Shown here: positions 1 through 9,314 of the stretch, piece by piece
Layout: each line of letters starts with the position of its first letter
Numbering within the stretch: the stretch's first letter is position 1
Origin: Coleofasciculus sp040219735
GTDB lineage: Bacteria; Cyanobacteriota; Cyanobacteriia; Cyanobacteriales; Coleofasciculaceae
DNA length: 64,000 bases
Direction: 5' to 3' (one strand)
NCBI GenBank assembly: GCA_040219735.1
Contig: JAVJRX010000194.1
The notes under the pieces: generated by a model
The model's database searches: none
What the model was told of the DNA's origin: nothing
Seen by the model: the letters and a program-made list of their open reading frames with translations, nothing else
Position numbers and translations under genes: made by a program

Positions 1-149
1 TGAAGACGATGGCTAGGTTTCTTACAAGTGGGACAAGCTGGCGTTTTCGATTGGGATTCAACTTCTAACACTAAGGCTTTTTCAAGGTTTTTTTTAGATT
101 TAACTATAACGCCTTGCAAACTAAGAAGTTGAGTAAGCTGTCTCTTCAT
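1..149 (-). CDS. ISL3-family transposase, N-terminal fragment (cut by window edge)
   Basis: The 49 readable residues begin MKRQLTQLLSLQGVIVKSKK and contain the zinc-finger pair CPTCKKPSHRL. An N-terminal CPxC...H finger after a short helical lead is the usual start of ISL3-type DDE transposases, which bind the element ends through this region. The start is the ATG at 147-149. The rest lies outside the window. The fragment is too short to exclude another zinc-ribbon transposase family. Confidence 0.7.
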   Translation of the reverse strand, partial: MKRQLTQLLSLQGVIVKSKKNLEKALVLEVESQSKTPACPTCKKPSHRL

Positions 150-210
150 TTTTTGACTGTGTTTATTCAGGTATTAACTAACATTTTAGCATAATAAGTC
201 CTGAAGAACC
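1..210 (-). mobile_element. Terminal part of an ISL3-like insertion sequence
   Basis: The broken SDR reading frame loses SDR similarity exactly where GGTTCTTCAGGACTTATTAT begins, reading down from 210. ISL3 elements commonly start with GG(N)TCTT-like inverted repeats, so 210 is the likely outer boundary. The transposase ATG follows about 60 bp inside. The other end and the expected 8-bp target duplication are outside the window. Confidence 0.6.
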
Positions 211-579
211 GTTTGTCAGTAGAAAGTGTCCGAGATAGTTAATCCCAAAAATGAGTTCAAACCCTTCTTTAGTTGTGCCTCTGGCGTTGAATACACCCGC
301 ATTATTCACTAATACATGAAGTGGCAGATTCCGTTCCTGAAAAAGTTTCGCAAATGTGCGAACCGAATCGAGGGATGCTAAATCGAGTGGCAGAAACTCA
401 ACATTTAGATTTCCGGTAGAGGAGCGAATATAATTGACAGCTTTCTCGGCTTTGCTTGCACAGCGACAAGCGATAAATACATGATGACCGAATTGGGCGA
501 GACCAACAGCACTCATCAAGCCTACACCTGAGTTCCCACCGGTGACAATGCAGACCTTCTGCTTCTTACATTGATTCAT
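178..579 (-). pseudogene. Short-chain dehydrogenase/reductase, 5' part, truncated by IS
   Basis: The frame has the SDR cofactor motif TGGNSGVG near residue 14 and the VNNAG strand motif near residue 90, followed by GINYLGHFLLT. It then runs into ten residues encoded by the insertion sequence and stops. Classical SDRs are about 250-320 residues and need the YxxxK active site, which is missing here. The remaining piece resembles retinol dehydrogenase/protochlorophyllide reductase-like SDRs. It was presumably a working NAD(P)-dependent oxidoreductase before the insertion at about 210. Confidence 0.8.
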
Positions 580-696
580 AATTTCTCATTTTTTATTGAT
601 ATTATTGAAATCTTTGTATAGAGGTTGGATAAATTGAATGCCTATCTAAGTTTAGCTCAAAAATCTCCAAAGCATTGAGACGGAACCCCACCCTAA

Positions 697-719
697 CCCT
701 CCCCTTGAGAAGGGGAGGG
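697..719. repeat. CCCTCCCCTT hairpin repeat
   Basis: Two perfectly complementary 10-base arms flank a GAG loop. This is the common cyanobacterial intergenic hairpin of the CCCTCCCC/GGGGAGGG type. A similar C/G-rich hairpin lies at 29400-29433. Confidence 0.6.
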
Positions 720-759
720 AACCGGTAACTCGAAGGGCTAAAATCGTGGCTAAACAAAC

Positions 760-780
760 AAAGTCCGCCTAGGCGGACTC
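760..780 (-). terminator. Probable terminator after the DUF3386 gene
   Basis: An 18-base perfect palindrome (762-779, AGTCCGCC/GGCGGACT) lies about 30 bp past the stop codon at 808. On the minus strand it is followed by TTTGTTTG, as expected for a rho-independent terminator, though the U-run is interrupted. Confidence 0.5.
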
Positions 781-807
781 AGGAAAAATTAGGGGATTAT
801 TCACCAT

Positions 808-1449
808 TTACAGAAGTTTGACATTCGAGAAGTTAAACTCCTCAACGGACTCTTTTCCATCGGTTTCTGTGCGAATAATGCGTTGGGTTAGGATACAATA
901 GTCGCCCACTTTTTCGTAATTATCTTCAAACACACTTTTACCGCCCTTTTGTTCACCAGTTTTGGGGTCATGGTAGACGGAATCATAACTGTGAGAAAGA
1001 TAACCTTCACCTGTGTTGTGGGAACTAAAGGTGTTAATCGTGACGACAACACCGTGAATGTGACGGTGGACGTGGGTTACTTCATTATCACGGATTTTAT
1101 AGCGATCGCCTTCTGCTTTACCACCCATTAACAGTTCCACAGCACCCGTCTCATCGGTATCCCCGAAGGAGAAGGTGTTCTTCCCGTGGGTGTCTTCAAA
1201 GGAACGGCGAACCCGGTGAATTGCGGTTTCCCAGAGTTGAGAGTGAATCGCTTGCTTGGCTTGTTCGTCTTCAACATCGAAGACTTCTGCTTTCATATCC
1301 GAGTTAACCCGAACCTTACCTGTAACAACCTGATCATCCTGTTTAAATGTCACATCTGCGGTATAACCGGGGAAGTTGTTATCCCAGGTGTAGCGGTTTT
1401 CATACGCCGCCCGAAAAAAATCACGAGCTGATGTTTGAACTCCAACCAT
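808..1449 (-). CDS. DUF3386 family protein
   Basis: A 213-residue soluble protein matching the cyanobacterial DUF3386 family in length and in its opening (ARDFFRAAYENRYTW). It has no signal peptide or membrane segment. It is rich in beta-strand pattern with several conserved His residues (HVHRHIHG around residue 130). The function is unknown. The ATG at 1449 fits the family start. It is a single gene with its own apparent terminator; the next gene on this strand starts beyond 2700. Confidence 0.75.
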   Translation of the reverse strand: MVGVQTSARDFFRAAYENRYTWDNNFPGYTADVTFKQDDQVVTGKVRVNSDMKAEVFDVEDEQAKQAIHSQLWETAIHRVRRSFEDTHGKNTFSFGDTDETGAVELLMGGKAEGDRYKIRDNEVTHVHRHIHGVVVTINTFSSHNTGEGYLSHSYDSVYHDPKTGEQKGGKSVFEDNYEKVGDYCILTQRIIRTETDGKESVEEFNFSNVKLL

Positions 1450-1637
1450 CTGCCTCTCCTATCATTTTAGTTGCTGTAAACTAGCATAGTCGGGACTATC
1501 TAGCCTGTATAGACCCCAAGTGGGTACAGTCGGCGTCAACTACGCCACTGGGGAGCAGGGGAAAATAGTGAGTGGTGCAAGATGTGAGTTAAACGGCAAA
1601 GATTTTAACATCAACCCCGTTTATTGACTTACAACTT

Positions 1638-2759
1638 CTAATTTATAGGTGAGACAACTTTTAACGTTTTAACCACAGGAATTATAGCTTCAGTTGTCAG
1701 GATAAATTGCTTTCTAATAAAAGGAGAAGTCATCGCGGACAGAAGACCCCCGTAATCCAGGTTAAAATTCACTTCATCTCCAACTTGTAAGTTGTGGTTC
1801 TTGCCGTCGAGAATAATATGATCACTGCTAGCTCCTAGTATTTCTAGCTTTTTCTTCGATTTCAAGCTAGATACCAGAACGTCCTGTCTTCCCAAAGCAA
1901 TAATCACTCTCTGGCTAATTCCTCGATCTGAGAAACTAGGAACGTTTCCAAAAGCATCTTGACAGATCTCGCCAAATGGTATGGAGGGCTTTGTCTTGGA
2001 CTCAATAACTTCGGCAACGAGTTTGAATGCCTCTGTGTGTAAACCTGGAATCGCTTTCCGGTTCACAGTTTCGCACCCTAAAAAGATGGATTCACCCAAG
2101 CGAAGATTGTTGATATTGCCGATATATTGAGCAGATTTATACCATTCATAATTAGCCGAATTACCGCCGGATATTATTTCCAAATCAATCTGAAATTCTT
2201 TTTTGATGCCATTAACCAGTTCAGACAATTTATGCATATTTTTATTGTCTGGCTTTACTCCACCATAACAAGCCAAATTGCAGCCAATACCAACAATTTT
2301 TATATGGGATAGAGAAAGAGTTTTTCTGATAAATTGAGAAAGATCACCAGGAAGTACCCCTTCCCGCAGATCTCCCAACTCTACCATCACAATTATTTGA
2401 TGATTTCTATTATGTAGTTTTGCATAATAGGAAAGTTGCTTAATCGTCTCGATTTCAGTGTTTAGACTAATGTCTACACTTGTAACTACAGCTTCAGCCT
2501 GACTTAAAGGAGTGCGTAGAAGCACAAACTGAGTGGATATCCCAGCATTTTTCATTTTTTGAATGTTTTCAATGCGAGAGTCAGCAATAAATCTGACTCC
2601 ACCTTGAATCATTGCCTCGACAATAGAAGGTTCTCCTAGCACTGCTTTGGAAACTCCCATCAATGAAATCCCTCTTTGCCCATAAAGTTCACATAGCATT
2701 CGGGCATTGTCCCGTATTTGAGATAGAGAAATTTCTATCCTTGGCATAAACAATTTCAT
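1638..2759 (-). CDS. Alanine/ornithine racemase-family PLP enzyme
   Basis: A 373-residue protein with the fold-type III (alanine racemase-like) TIM-barrel pattern. The PLP lysine is expected in GVSKAVLG near residue 38. Further barrel motifs are VELGDLREGVLP and SGGNSANYEW, then a C-terminal beta domain (DHIILDG, VGDEVNFNLDYGGLL). The family racemises amino acids such as alanine, ornithine or related substrates. It follows the DUF1611 gene by 23 bp on the same strand, so the two are probably one operon acting on a D-amino acid. The substrate cannot be read from the sequence. Confidence 0.75.
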   Translation of the reverse strand: MKLFMPRIEISLSQIRDNARMLCELYGQRGISLMGVSKAVLGEPSIVEAMIQGGVRFIADSRIENIQKMKNAGISTQFVLLRTPLSQAEAVVTSVDISLNTEIETIKQLSYYAKLHNRNHQIIVMVELGDLREGVLPGDLSQFIRKTLSLSHIKIVGIGCNLACYGGVKPDNKNMHKLSELVNGIKKEFQIDLEIISGGNSANYEWYKSAQYIGNINNLRLGESIFLGCETVNRKAIPGLHTEAFKLVAEVIESKTKPSIPFGEICQDAFGNVPSFSDRGISQRVIIALGRQDVLVSSLKSKKKLEILGASSDHIILDGKNHNLQVGDEVNFNLDYGGLLSAMTSPFIRKQFILTTEAIIPVVKTLKVVSPIN

Positions 2760-2782
2760 TGATTATTTCCAGACGATTACGT

Positions 2783-3904
2783 CTACCTCATTCCCAATAC
2801 AGGCATTTTTTCTAAAGTCTTCCGCTTGATGATTTGATTCAGGTTGGGAAAATGATCACCTAAGGCTTGAATGATTTTTTGGCATCCATGATTCAAGACA
2901 TCCATTGTCGGCAATTGAAACTGCCTCTCATAATCCTCTATGATTGTCAAAATTTCTTCATCTGCTAGGTTTTCATGGCTTAATGCAATTGCCATAACTT
3001 TAGCTTGAGAAATCGCTTCAATCAGTTTAATTTCGCTCTCAACAGTTGGCATTGGCAAATGAGGAAAATCGCACCGAAATTTCCTAGCTGGTGGATGTTG
3101 AAGGATAATACCATCGGGCATACTTCCTTTCAAGATGCCGAGAGAACCCATAAAAGCGGGATGACTAACGGCACTCTGTCCCTCAACTAAAATGATGTCG
3201 GGACGTTCGTTTTCAAAGGCTTGAATAATAGAGTTTTCTATTTCACCAATCACAAATTGGGAAATCAGAGCATCAATCGATATGCCATACATTGCTCCCT
3301 GCATCAAACCAGTTTGACCCGTCGCTACCAATACTGATTTTATGCCGAGAGTCTTGAGGGACTTGTTGAGTTCTATTGCGGTTGTCATTTTGCCGCAAGC
3401 ACAATCTGTACCTAATATGGCGATTACAGGAACATTAATTTTAGAGAGTTGACCCGTAAAGACGTGCAAATCTTGTAATTGTGGAGGTTTTCTGATATCT
3501 TTAATCTGGATATTATTTTGGGCAGCCATCTGGGTAAACTCTTGATCTTCAGAGAAAAACTGATGAAGACCGTTAATGATATCCATTCCTTTTTCCATGG
3601 CTTCTAAGATAAGAAACCGTTCTGCCTGGGATATAAAGGCATCTAAAGGAGCTTTGCCATAAATGTAACAGTTGGGAACCTCTGAAAGGTTAATTAATGC
3701 TTCATTTAAATTAGCAAAAATGGGTATACCATTCTTTTCTTGCCCTAATTCTTCCCCTGCGTCTTTACCCGCTCGTGAACTATCAATCACCCCAACAATT
3801 GTATACAGTTCAGAGTGTCGAACCAACCCAGCGGCAGTTTTTCCGTCTGCTAAACTAAATTGATTTTCGCAGTAAATTAAAGCCGTTTCTTTTTTGATTG
3901 TCAT
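2783..3904 (-). CDS. DUF1611-family P-loop protein (DgcN-like)
   Basis: This 373-residue protein has an N-terminal Rossmann-like half and a C-terminal P-loop half with the variant Walker A GTDCACGKMT near residue 167 and the acidic strand PDIILVEGQSA near residue 235. This is the DUF1611 architecture. A member called DgcN has been described as a D-glutamate N-acetyltransferase acting with a racemase (DgcA). Here the partner is a PLP racemase instead, so a role in D-amino-acid metabolism is inferred from family and neighbour. It is first in the two-gene operon. The ATG at 3904 gives full family length. Confidence 0.75.
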   Translation of the reverse strand: MTIKKETALIYCENQFSLADGKTAAGLVRHSELYTIVGVIDSSRAGKDAGEELGQEKNGIPIFANLNEALINLSEVPNCYIYGKAPLDAFISQAERFLILEAMEKGMDIINGLHQFFSEDQEFTQMAAQNNIQIKDIRKPPQLQDLHVFTGQLSKINVPVIAILGTDCACGKMTTAIELNKSLKTLGIKSVLVATGQTGLMQGAMYGISIDALISQFVIGEIENSIIQAFENERPDIILVEGQSAVSHPAFMGSLGILKGSMPDGIILQHPPARKFRCDFPHLPMPTVESEIKLIEAISQAKVMAIALSHENLADEEILTIIEDYERQFQLPTMDVLNHGCQKIIQALGDHFPNLNQIIKRKTLEKMPVLGMR

Positions 3905-4022
3905 TTCAATTAGTTTATTTCAATTTTTTCACTCATCAGGATACTTTTTGGTAATTGCCAAGCCTCTCGATAATTTATAATTTTATCTACATGCTTGCAA
4001 TCCTTTCCTGATAAGCTTCCTG

Positions 4023-4262
4023 TTAAATCGTCTTGGATAAACTTCTGTTTAAGCTAGCCATTTCAACCACAGCCTCTCGGTGAAACTGAATCACACAAGA
4101 GGCTGATTCCCGATAATGGACACGGGTACAGGTGGATACTTTTAGTGTGATCGTGTTGGGGGTCGAATCCAGTAACCGTTGCACCGTACAGGGTTGAATT
4201 TTATTCTTGCAGTAGGCAATGATGCGATCGCCAACTTTAATATCGAGTGCTTTAATGTTCAT
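4023..4262 (-). CDS. Small conserved-looking hypothetical protein
   Basis: 79 residues starting MNIKALDIKVGDRIIAYCKN. The VGDRI pattern followed by alternating short strands suggests a small beta-barrel (SH3-like) fold, such as is seen in nucleic-acid-binding proteins. I do not recognise a family. The gene stands alone between the DUF1611 operon and the divergent LuxR gene. Reading-frame quality and the HIP1 site in the coding strand support a real gene. Confidence 0.5.
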   Translation of the reverse strand: MNIKALDIKVGDRIIAYCKNKIQPCTVQRLLDSTPNTITLKVSTCTRVHYRESASCVIQFHREAVVEMASLNRSLSKTI

Positions 4263-4631
4263 TAATACTCCTCCTTTGGGTCAATGAATTGGCTGTGTCA
4301 GTCGTATCCAGCACGAAAAAAGGTTTATCGGTACGACTCAACCGAGATACCATTAATTGTCTTGGAGGTGTCATGATTAGCTACGGCTTTTATCGTTCAA
4401 AGCCCGTCAGATCATCAAGAGTAGATTTATTGCTCCTAGCTACTCTACTGTTGTAGTACCTCTTCAGAGTAGCATATAAAAATGGTAAATTATATCAAAG
4501 TCAAAATTTTATCGTCAAGATAATGTCGCTATACTGTAATTACTGTTCACCCCGATAAAAAAATGGGCTCTCCTAAGCGTTCAGGTTAAACCATGCTGAC
4601 TTATTTAATAATTCGTTCAAAATGATAGATT
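4263..4631. other. Intergenic region upstream of the LuxR-type gene
   Basis: This 369-base stretch separates two divergent genes. It is AT-rich around 4480-4540. A TATACT at about 4530 with a TTATC-like box about 16 bases upstream could be a sigma-70 promoter for the LuxR gene, but this is weak. I see no repeat family or RNA gene here. Confidence 0.3.
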
Positions 4632-5366
4632 ATGACCGTGCCAAGTACAATGAACCGTTCTCTGCACAGTTTCTTCCAAGCGATCGCAGATGCTCGTGAT
4701 GAGCAGGAACTTCGCCTGCACATTATGGACGAATTAGGGGAGCATTTTCAGGCGCAGTATTGGGGGCTGTGTCTGCTCAACGAAGACTCTCACGCGGCTG
4801 AGGTGCAAATACAAGGGGGAGCTGATACGGAGGGGTTTGTCGCCGATTACAATAAGTTGGCGCGAAAGGTCGATCCGGTGTTACGCTATGTCATCGAACA
4901 CCATGCTCCCGCCCATGAACAACTGATATTCTCTCCAGAGGTTTGGAAACAATCTGAACTGTACCAGAATTGTTATGCTCGCTACGATCACGAGCATGTG
5001 ATGATGGGTCCGATTGTTAGTGGGGGGCGTTTGATGGGTGGGGTGTATTTTGCCCGCGCGAGTGACGCACCTGCATTTGATTATAAAGATTTGGCTGATT
5101 TAACCGGATTATGTCTACATTTATCCTCACGTCTGGCTACTTTGCGATCGCAACCCAAAAAATCCCCGTCTCTTGTCGCCAATCGCCTTACCCCACGGGA
5201 ACGGGAAATTGCTGATTTAGTTGCTAAGGGGTTGACAAATGCAGAAATTGGTGCTGAACTTTGGATTACCCGAAATTCAGTAAAACAGGCGCTGAAACGC
5301 ATGTTCCGTAAGCTGAATGTATCGGCGCGTGCGGAGTTAGTGGCGCGATTGCAAGATACTGTGTAG
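4632..5366 (+). CDS. GAF-like sensor with LuxR-type HTH regulator
   Basis: A 244-residue regulator. Residues about 1-160 look like a GAF-type sensory domain (YWGLCLLNED, MMGPIVSGGRLMGGVYFA). Residues about 180-244 are a LuxR helix-turn-helix (LTPREREIADLVAKGLTNAE, NSVKQALKRMFRKL). It probably activates or represses transcription in response to a small ligand. There is no phosphorylation receiver domain. A second in-frame ATG at codon 7 is an alternative start. The stop codon TAG lies inside a palindromic repeat (5363-5390). Confidence 0.8.
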   Translation: MTVPSTMNRSLHSFFQAIADARDEQELRLHIMDELGEHFQAQYWGLCLLNEDSHAAEVQIQGGADTEGFVADYNKLARKVDPVLRYVIEHHAPAHEQLIFSPEVWKQSELYQNCYARYDHEHVMMGPIVSGGRLMGGVYFARASDAPAFDYKDLADLTGLCLHLSSRLATLRSQPKKSPSLVANRLTPREREIADLVAKGLTNAEIGAELWITRNSVKQALKRMFRKLNVSARAELVARLQDTV

Positions 5367-5390
5367 AGACGTTACATGCAACGTCTGGAA
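5363..5390. repeat. GTAGAGACG palindromic repeat (copy 1)
   Basis: This copy has the arms AGACGTT and AACGTCT. It belongs to the same family as 15023-15050 and 60545-60572. The stop codon of the LuxR gene is contained in it. As a hairpin just past the coding end it may serve as a transcript 3' end. Confidence 0.6.
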
Positions 5391-5593
5391 AAATTGTGTA
5401 ATAAAAGGGTTCAATAATGTCATACAACCCTAGATATTGCCAGAAGGAAATCAGTAGGAAAATTAAAATGTAGCGGCTGGTTTAGGGACTCAATGAACGG
5501 GGAAATCAATACATTTCATACAAAACCTGCCCTTCAACGGTATTGAACCTAACCGATAACCTCAGTTCAAAATCCATCCCTTACGGTTAAGAA

Positions 5594-5658
5594 GAGGGCG
5601 GGTTTCGTTGTCTTATTTGAGGTTTGTCTACAGATTTAATTCCTAAACCCGCCCCTAC
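5594..5658. repeat. GGGCGGGTTT...AAACCCGCCC element (copy A)
   Basis: Inverted 10-base ends (5596-5605 and 5645-5654) enclose about 40 bases that are not conserved between copies. One end carries an extra CCTAC. Other copies lie at 16640-16699, 30480-30536 and 52852-52912. No coding potential. Confidence 0.7.
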
Positions 5659-5687
5659 CTGATTGGGGTGCGATCGCGGCGGTTATT

Positions 5688-6689
5688 CTAATGCTTCAAA
5701 ACCAAGCGATAGCGAGGTTTACCATGGCGCAGCTTTTCCATCGCCTCATTAACCTGCTCAAAGCTGAAGGTTTCGGTAATGGGTTCAACACCCTGTCGTG
5801 CGGCGAAATCGATCATTTGAGAAATCGTTGCTGGACTCCCCACTGGACTAGCTGAAATCGACTTTTGACCAGCAATCATGGGGAAAAGCTGGGTAGATAG
5901 GGGATTGGGTATTACTCCAACGAAGTGTAACCGACCTTTGGGACGTAATGCGGCAATGTAGGCGTCCCAATTGAGGTCAGCATTAGCCGTGGAGAGAATA
6001 AAGTCAAAGGAATTCTGCACTGATTCCAATGCTTTGGGATCGCTAGAATTGATAAAATGATTTGCCCCCAACTCCCGTGCTTCTGCTTCTTTCTCAGGAC
6101 TACTGGAAAATGCTGTGATCTCACACCCCCAAGCCTGGAGGAAACGCAGCGCGATATGACCTAATCCGCCAATACCAATCACGCCAACTCGATCCGTCGG
6201 TTTAATGTCAAACTGGACAATGGGGTTAAATACGGTGACGCCGCCGCAGAAGAGGGGACCTGCAGTAGCGGGATTAACTGCATCGGGTAGGGGAAACACC
6301 CAACTCTGATCAGCGCGAACCTTATCCGCGAATCCACCATGACGACTGACAATCGTTCCTTCTACGTTCGAGCAAAGGTTGTGATTCCCTGACATACACC
6401 ATTCGCACGTCATGCAGGAACCCGAAAACCAGCCTAATCCAACCCGTTGTCCTACCTTTAGGGTGGTTACTTTATCGCCCAATGCGGCAATTGTACCCAC
6501 AACCTCATGACCCGGAACAAAGGGGTACTCGGTCATTCCCCACTCGTTGTCCAGCATACTCAAGTCACTGTGACAAATCCCACAATACTCGACATTAATC
6601 TCTACTTCTTCATCGCCGAGACTACCGGGATCGTACTCGAAGGGTTGGAGTTTTCCTCCGGGTTCATGAGCGGCATAAGCTTTGATCAT
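5688..6689 (-). CDS. Zinc-dependent NAD(P)H alcohol/aldehyde dehydrogenase
   Basis: A 333-residue medium-chain dehydrogenase of the YahK/cinnamyl-alcohol type. The catalytic zinc ligands are in CGICHSDL (residue ~37) and GHEVVG (~62). The structural zinc cysteines are in SGSCMTCEWCMSGNHNLC (~90-108). The cofactor motif is GIGGLGHIALRF (~172). It likely interconverts aldehydes and alcohols with NADP(H). The ATG at 6689 gives full family length. It is an isolated gene; nothing nearby suggests a specific substrate. Confidence 0.9.
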   Translation of the reverse strand: MIKAYAAHEPGGKLQPFEYDPGSLGDEEVEINVEYCGICHSDLSMLDNEWGMTEYPFVPGHEVVGTIAALGDKVTTLKVGQRVGLGWFSGSCMTCEWCMSGNHNLCSNVEGTIVSRHGGFADKVRADQSWVFPLPDAVNPATAGPLFCGGVTVFNPIVQFDIKPTDRVGVIGIGGLGHIALRFLQAWGCEITAFSSSPEKEAEARELGANHFINSSDPKALESVQNSFDFILSTANADLNWDAYIAALRPKGRLHFVGVIPNPLSTQLFPMIAGQKSISASPVGSPATISQMIDFAARQGVEPITETFSFEQVNEAMEKLRHGKPRYRLVLKH

Positions 6690-6840
6690 GGTGAAACCTG
6701 TAATAGTTACTGTTGATCATTTTACGCCTGAGAGGTTGTGTTCCAGGTTACGGATGTAGGGATTTCAATCGGTCACGATATACTAGACGGATAAGTTGAG
6801 TATTTTCCTGGAGATGTCTCTTCCCTTTATCCCTAAGTCG

Positions 6841-6892
6841 AATGTCACTGACTGGTATGCTGGTGGGCAATGCCCACCCTACGGTATATCAA
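6841..6892. repeat. GGTGGGCAATGCCCACC dispersed repeat (copy 1)
   Basis: A perfect 17-base palindrome-like core (6862-6878) is followed by CTACGGTATATCAA and preceded by a CTGAC-containing stretch. The same ~50-base unit recurs at 38695-38744 and, inverted, at 53741-53794. Confidence 0.7.
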
Positions 6893-6955
6893 AGGTTTCG
6901 GCGATTCCCTAATGTTTATTTCACTACCATTAATCCCTAAGTCCCCTTCAGAGTA

Positions 6956-8626
6956 ATGGAACAGGACGTTTTCCGCGAACTTGCTAACACGCTGCGCTCG
7001 GCGATTGGGTTGCTGGATGGGGAACAAAATGCCCAACTCCGCCAAGACGCGATCGCACTGTGTGATTATCTGGAGAATCCGATTTTCCGTATCGCTGTTT
7101 TTGGTCCGTTTAATTACGGGAAATCTACCTTACTCAATGCTTTACTGGGGAAACGTACCCTACCCATCGATTTAATCCCCACCACAGGCGCAGCGATTCA
7201 TATCTGCTACGGGAACGAGTTACACACGCGCATTACCCTCAGCAATGGTCAACAAATTAGTGAAAATGGTACGGATATCCTGAAACAGTTTGCCATTTTA
7301 GATGACCAACGGCGGATGCGGGAGGATGTGACCAATGTTGAGGTATTTTGTCCCCATCCTTTCCTGAAAACGGGGGTAGAATTGCTGGATTTACCGGGAA
7401 CGGATGACCGCGAAGCCCAGGACGCTTTAGTTCGTGACCAACTGCTCACCGCTGATTTAATTGTACAGGTGCTTGATGGTCGTAAATTGATGACGTTAGG
7501 GGAACGAGAACACCTGCGAGATTGGTTATTGGATCGGGGAATTACTACGGTTATTTTTGTGGTTAATTTCCTAAATTTATTAGAACCCGACGAGCAAAAA
7601 CAAGTGTATAATCGGCTGCTTTTTGTGGCGGAAAGTTTCCGTTCGCAACTGCCGAATAATATCAGTAATATCTATCGGGTGGATGCTCTCCCCGCCTTAC
7701 GCTATCGACTCAAAGGGGATACCGCCGCCGCCCAAACCACGGGCTTAGATATGCTGGAATCGGCGCTGCAAAGCATTGTCGCCACTCGCCATGAGAGCCT
7801 CGCCATCCGCTTTCCCCGTGTGCAGGCGATCGCGTCTCAAGTCCAACAGGCTGCAACTGTCAAAGTGCAAGCCATTTCCGCTGAAATTACGATGGCTCAA
7901 CAAAAGCATCAAAGTAAAATAGAGATTAAAGAAAAAGCACAGAACCTGATCCAAAAAGGATTCGCCGCCAGTGTTTCTGATTTTCAAGGATGGCTGTATT
8001 TACCGAAACTTTTAGAACGCTATCAATCGGAACTGGTTTCAGCGCTCCAACAGGGTACGTTTAATCTGTGGGAACAAGGCGGTTTTAAAGAGGCGATTCA
8101 TGAGCATCAACAGGGAATTGTTAAATGGGTACATCAAGCGGGTGAATTTTTTGATCGCCAACCCCCGACTGATTTGACGATTTCCTTTCCCAAACCCCCA
8201 GAAGTCCAGCTTCCGGAACCCCCACCCCAAGCTAAGGGAACTCAGGGCGTTACTCCAGTTGCGATCGCGACGGGATTGGGTTGGGTATTTGGTGGACCTG
8301 TTGGCGCGGCGGTGGCGGGTGGGGCGACGTATTTGTTGAATAAAAATTCCGGGGATTCTGCACCGCCAAAATCTGCGGCGTCATACCTAGAACAAGTGAC
8401 TCAAGCTTACACCAATGCGGCGACAGAGTACCTCACTTGCTTGAACCGGGAGGCGGTTTCCGCATTGGAAGGCTATGAGAAATTGGCGGAAACTGTGATT
8501 AATGTTAATCTGACGAATGAACCGTTAAAACTGACAATTGAGCATCATCAGTTACAGTTACTGCAAAATATTTTAGAGAATTTGGAGCAAGAATTGGAGC
8601 GGGTGAGGTTAAATTTAGCTGGATAG
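6956..8626 (+). CDS. Dynamin-like GTPase
   Basis: A 556-residue bacterial dynamin-family protein. The P-loop GPFNYGKSTLLNALLG is at residue ~44 and the G3 motif DLPGTDD at ~147. The G4 position reads VVNFLNLL, without a classical NKxD, which is common in bacterial dynamins. A long helical region follows. A glycine-rich hydrophobic hairpin (residues ~440-465, GLGWVFGGPVGAAVAGG) probably inserts into membrane. It is likely to act at the inner or thylakoid membrane in remodelling or repair. The start ATG at 6956 precedes MEQDVFRELA. No partner gene is adjacent. Confidence 0.85.
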   Translation: MEQDVFRELANTLRSAIGLLDGEQNAQLRQDAIALCDYLENPIFRIAVFGPFNYGKSTLLNALLGKRTLPIDLIPTTGAAIHICYGNELHTRITLSNGQQISENGTDILKQFAILDDQRRMREDVTNVEVFCPHPFLKTGVELLDLPGTDDREAQDALVRDQLLTADLIVQVLDGRKLMTLGEREHLRDWLLDRGITTVIFVVNFLNLLEPDEQKQVYNRLLFVAESFRSQLPNNISNIYRVDALPALRYRLKGDTAAAQTTGLDMLESALQSIVATRHESLAIRFPRVQAIASQVQQAATVKVQAISAEITMAQQKHQSKIEIKEKAQNLIQKGFAASVSDFQGWLYLPKLLERYQSELVSALQQGTFNLWEQGGFKEAIHEHQQGIVKWVHQAGEFFDRQPPTDLTISFPKPPEVQLPEPPPQAKGTQGVTPVAIATGLGWVFGGPVGAAVAGGATYLLNKNSGDSAPPKSAASYLEQVTQAYTNAATEYLTCLNREAVSALEGYEKLAETVINVNLTNEPLKLTIEHHQLQLLQNILENLEQELERVRLNLAG

Positions 8627-8695
8627 TCGCCCTGAACTCAAATACTGGCTCATACCAAATCCGGGTTAACTACCTCCTTTATGGGTAGGGAAAAA

Positions 8696-8723
8696 GCAAT
8701 AGGCAATAGGCAATAGGTAATAG
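8696..8723. repeat. AATAGGC heptamer tandem repeat
   Basis: Four near-perfect copies of AATAGGC lie just past the dynamin gene. This is a cyanobacterial short tandemly repeated repetitive (STRR) sequence with no coding capacity. Confidence 0.75.
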
Positions 8724-8792
8724 CAGGTATAAGCCCCAACATCCGCCTTTATTACCCCCCTGCAAGAGGAGGCGATTGAAATGTCCGACTAC

Positions 8793-8981
8793 TTACTTTT
8801 GATGACGCCATTGTTGCGCCCGAACCACACCCACTAATTTAATTCCACTCTCAATTTGAGTAAATCGCTGTTGTTTGCTGGATCGCGCTGAACTCTCCTG
8901 TAGGGAGGTTAAGCTAAAACTTAGTAGTGCCAAGACTAATGCCGTGGCGGTTAAGTTACAAGTAAATTTTACGTTAAACAT
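8793..8981 (-). CDS. Small exported hypothetical protein
   Basis: 62 residues. Residues about 10-27 are hydrophobic (TATALVLALLSFSLTS) and followed by an SSARSS stretch, so a signal peptide or single anchor is likely. The remainder is basic and hydrophilic. I do not recognise the family. It could be a real secreted peptide or a chance frame; the signal-like N-terminus favours the former. Confidence 0.4.
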   Translation of the reverse strand: MFNVKFTCNLTATALVLALLSFSLTSLQESSARSSKQQRFTQIESGIKLVGVVRAQQWRHQK

Positions 8982-9314
8982 TGCCCTGAAATAACCTTAC
9001 TCAATCACTGGCAAGACTCCAGTGGTAAACTCAGCCATGAATGGGTGATGAAAAATCACCGGAATTAAACTTCATACCAATTAAAATCATAAACCCAAAC
9101 CCCGCCTAAATAGCTTCAGTAAAGTTACTGGAAATTTTGCTTTTGCCCTATCAGCCATTGCGCGTATATCCACCTAAAAATCTTTATAAAATAAACACTT
9201 GATAAAGATTATAGGTACTTTGCCGCTCGCTTGAGTAACTTATGCACGGCAGTAGGGACTAAGCTAAATAGGGCTGACAATAACCTAACCGTTCAGTTGC
9301 TAGTAAAGCTCAAA

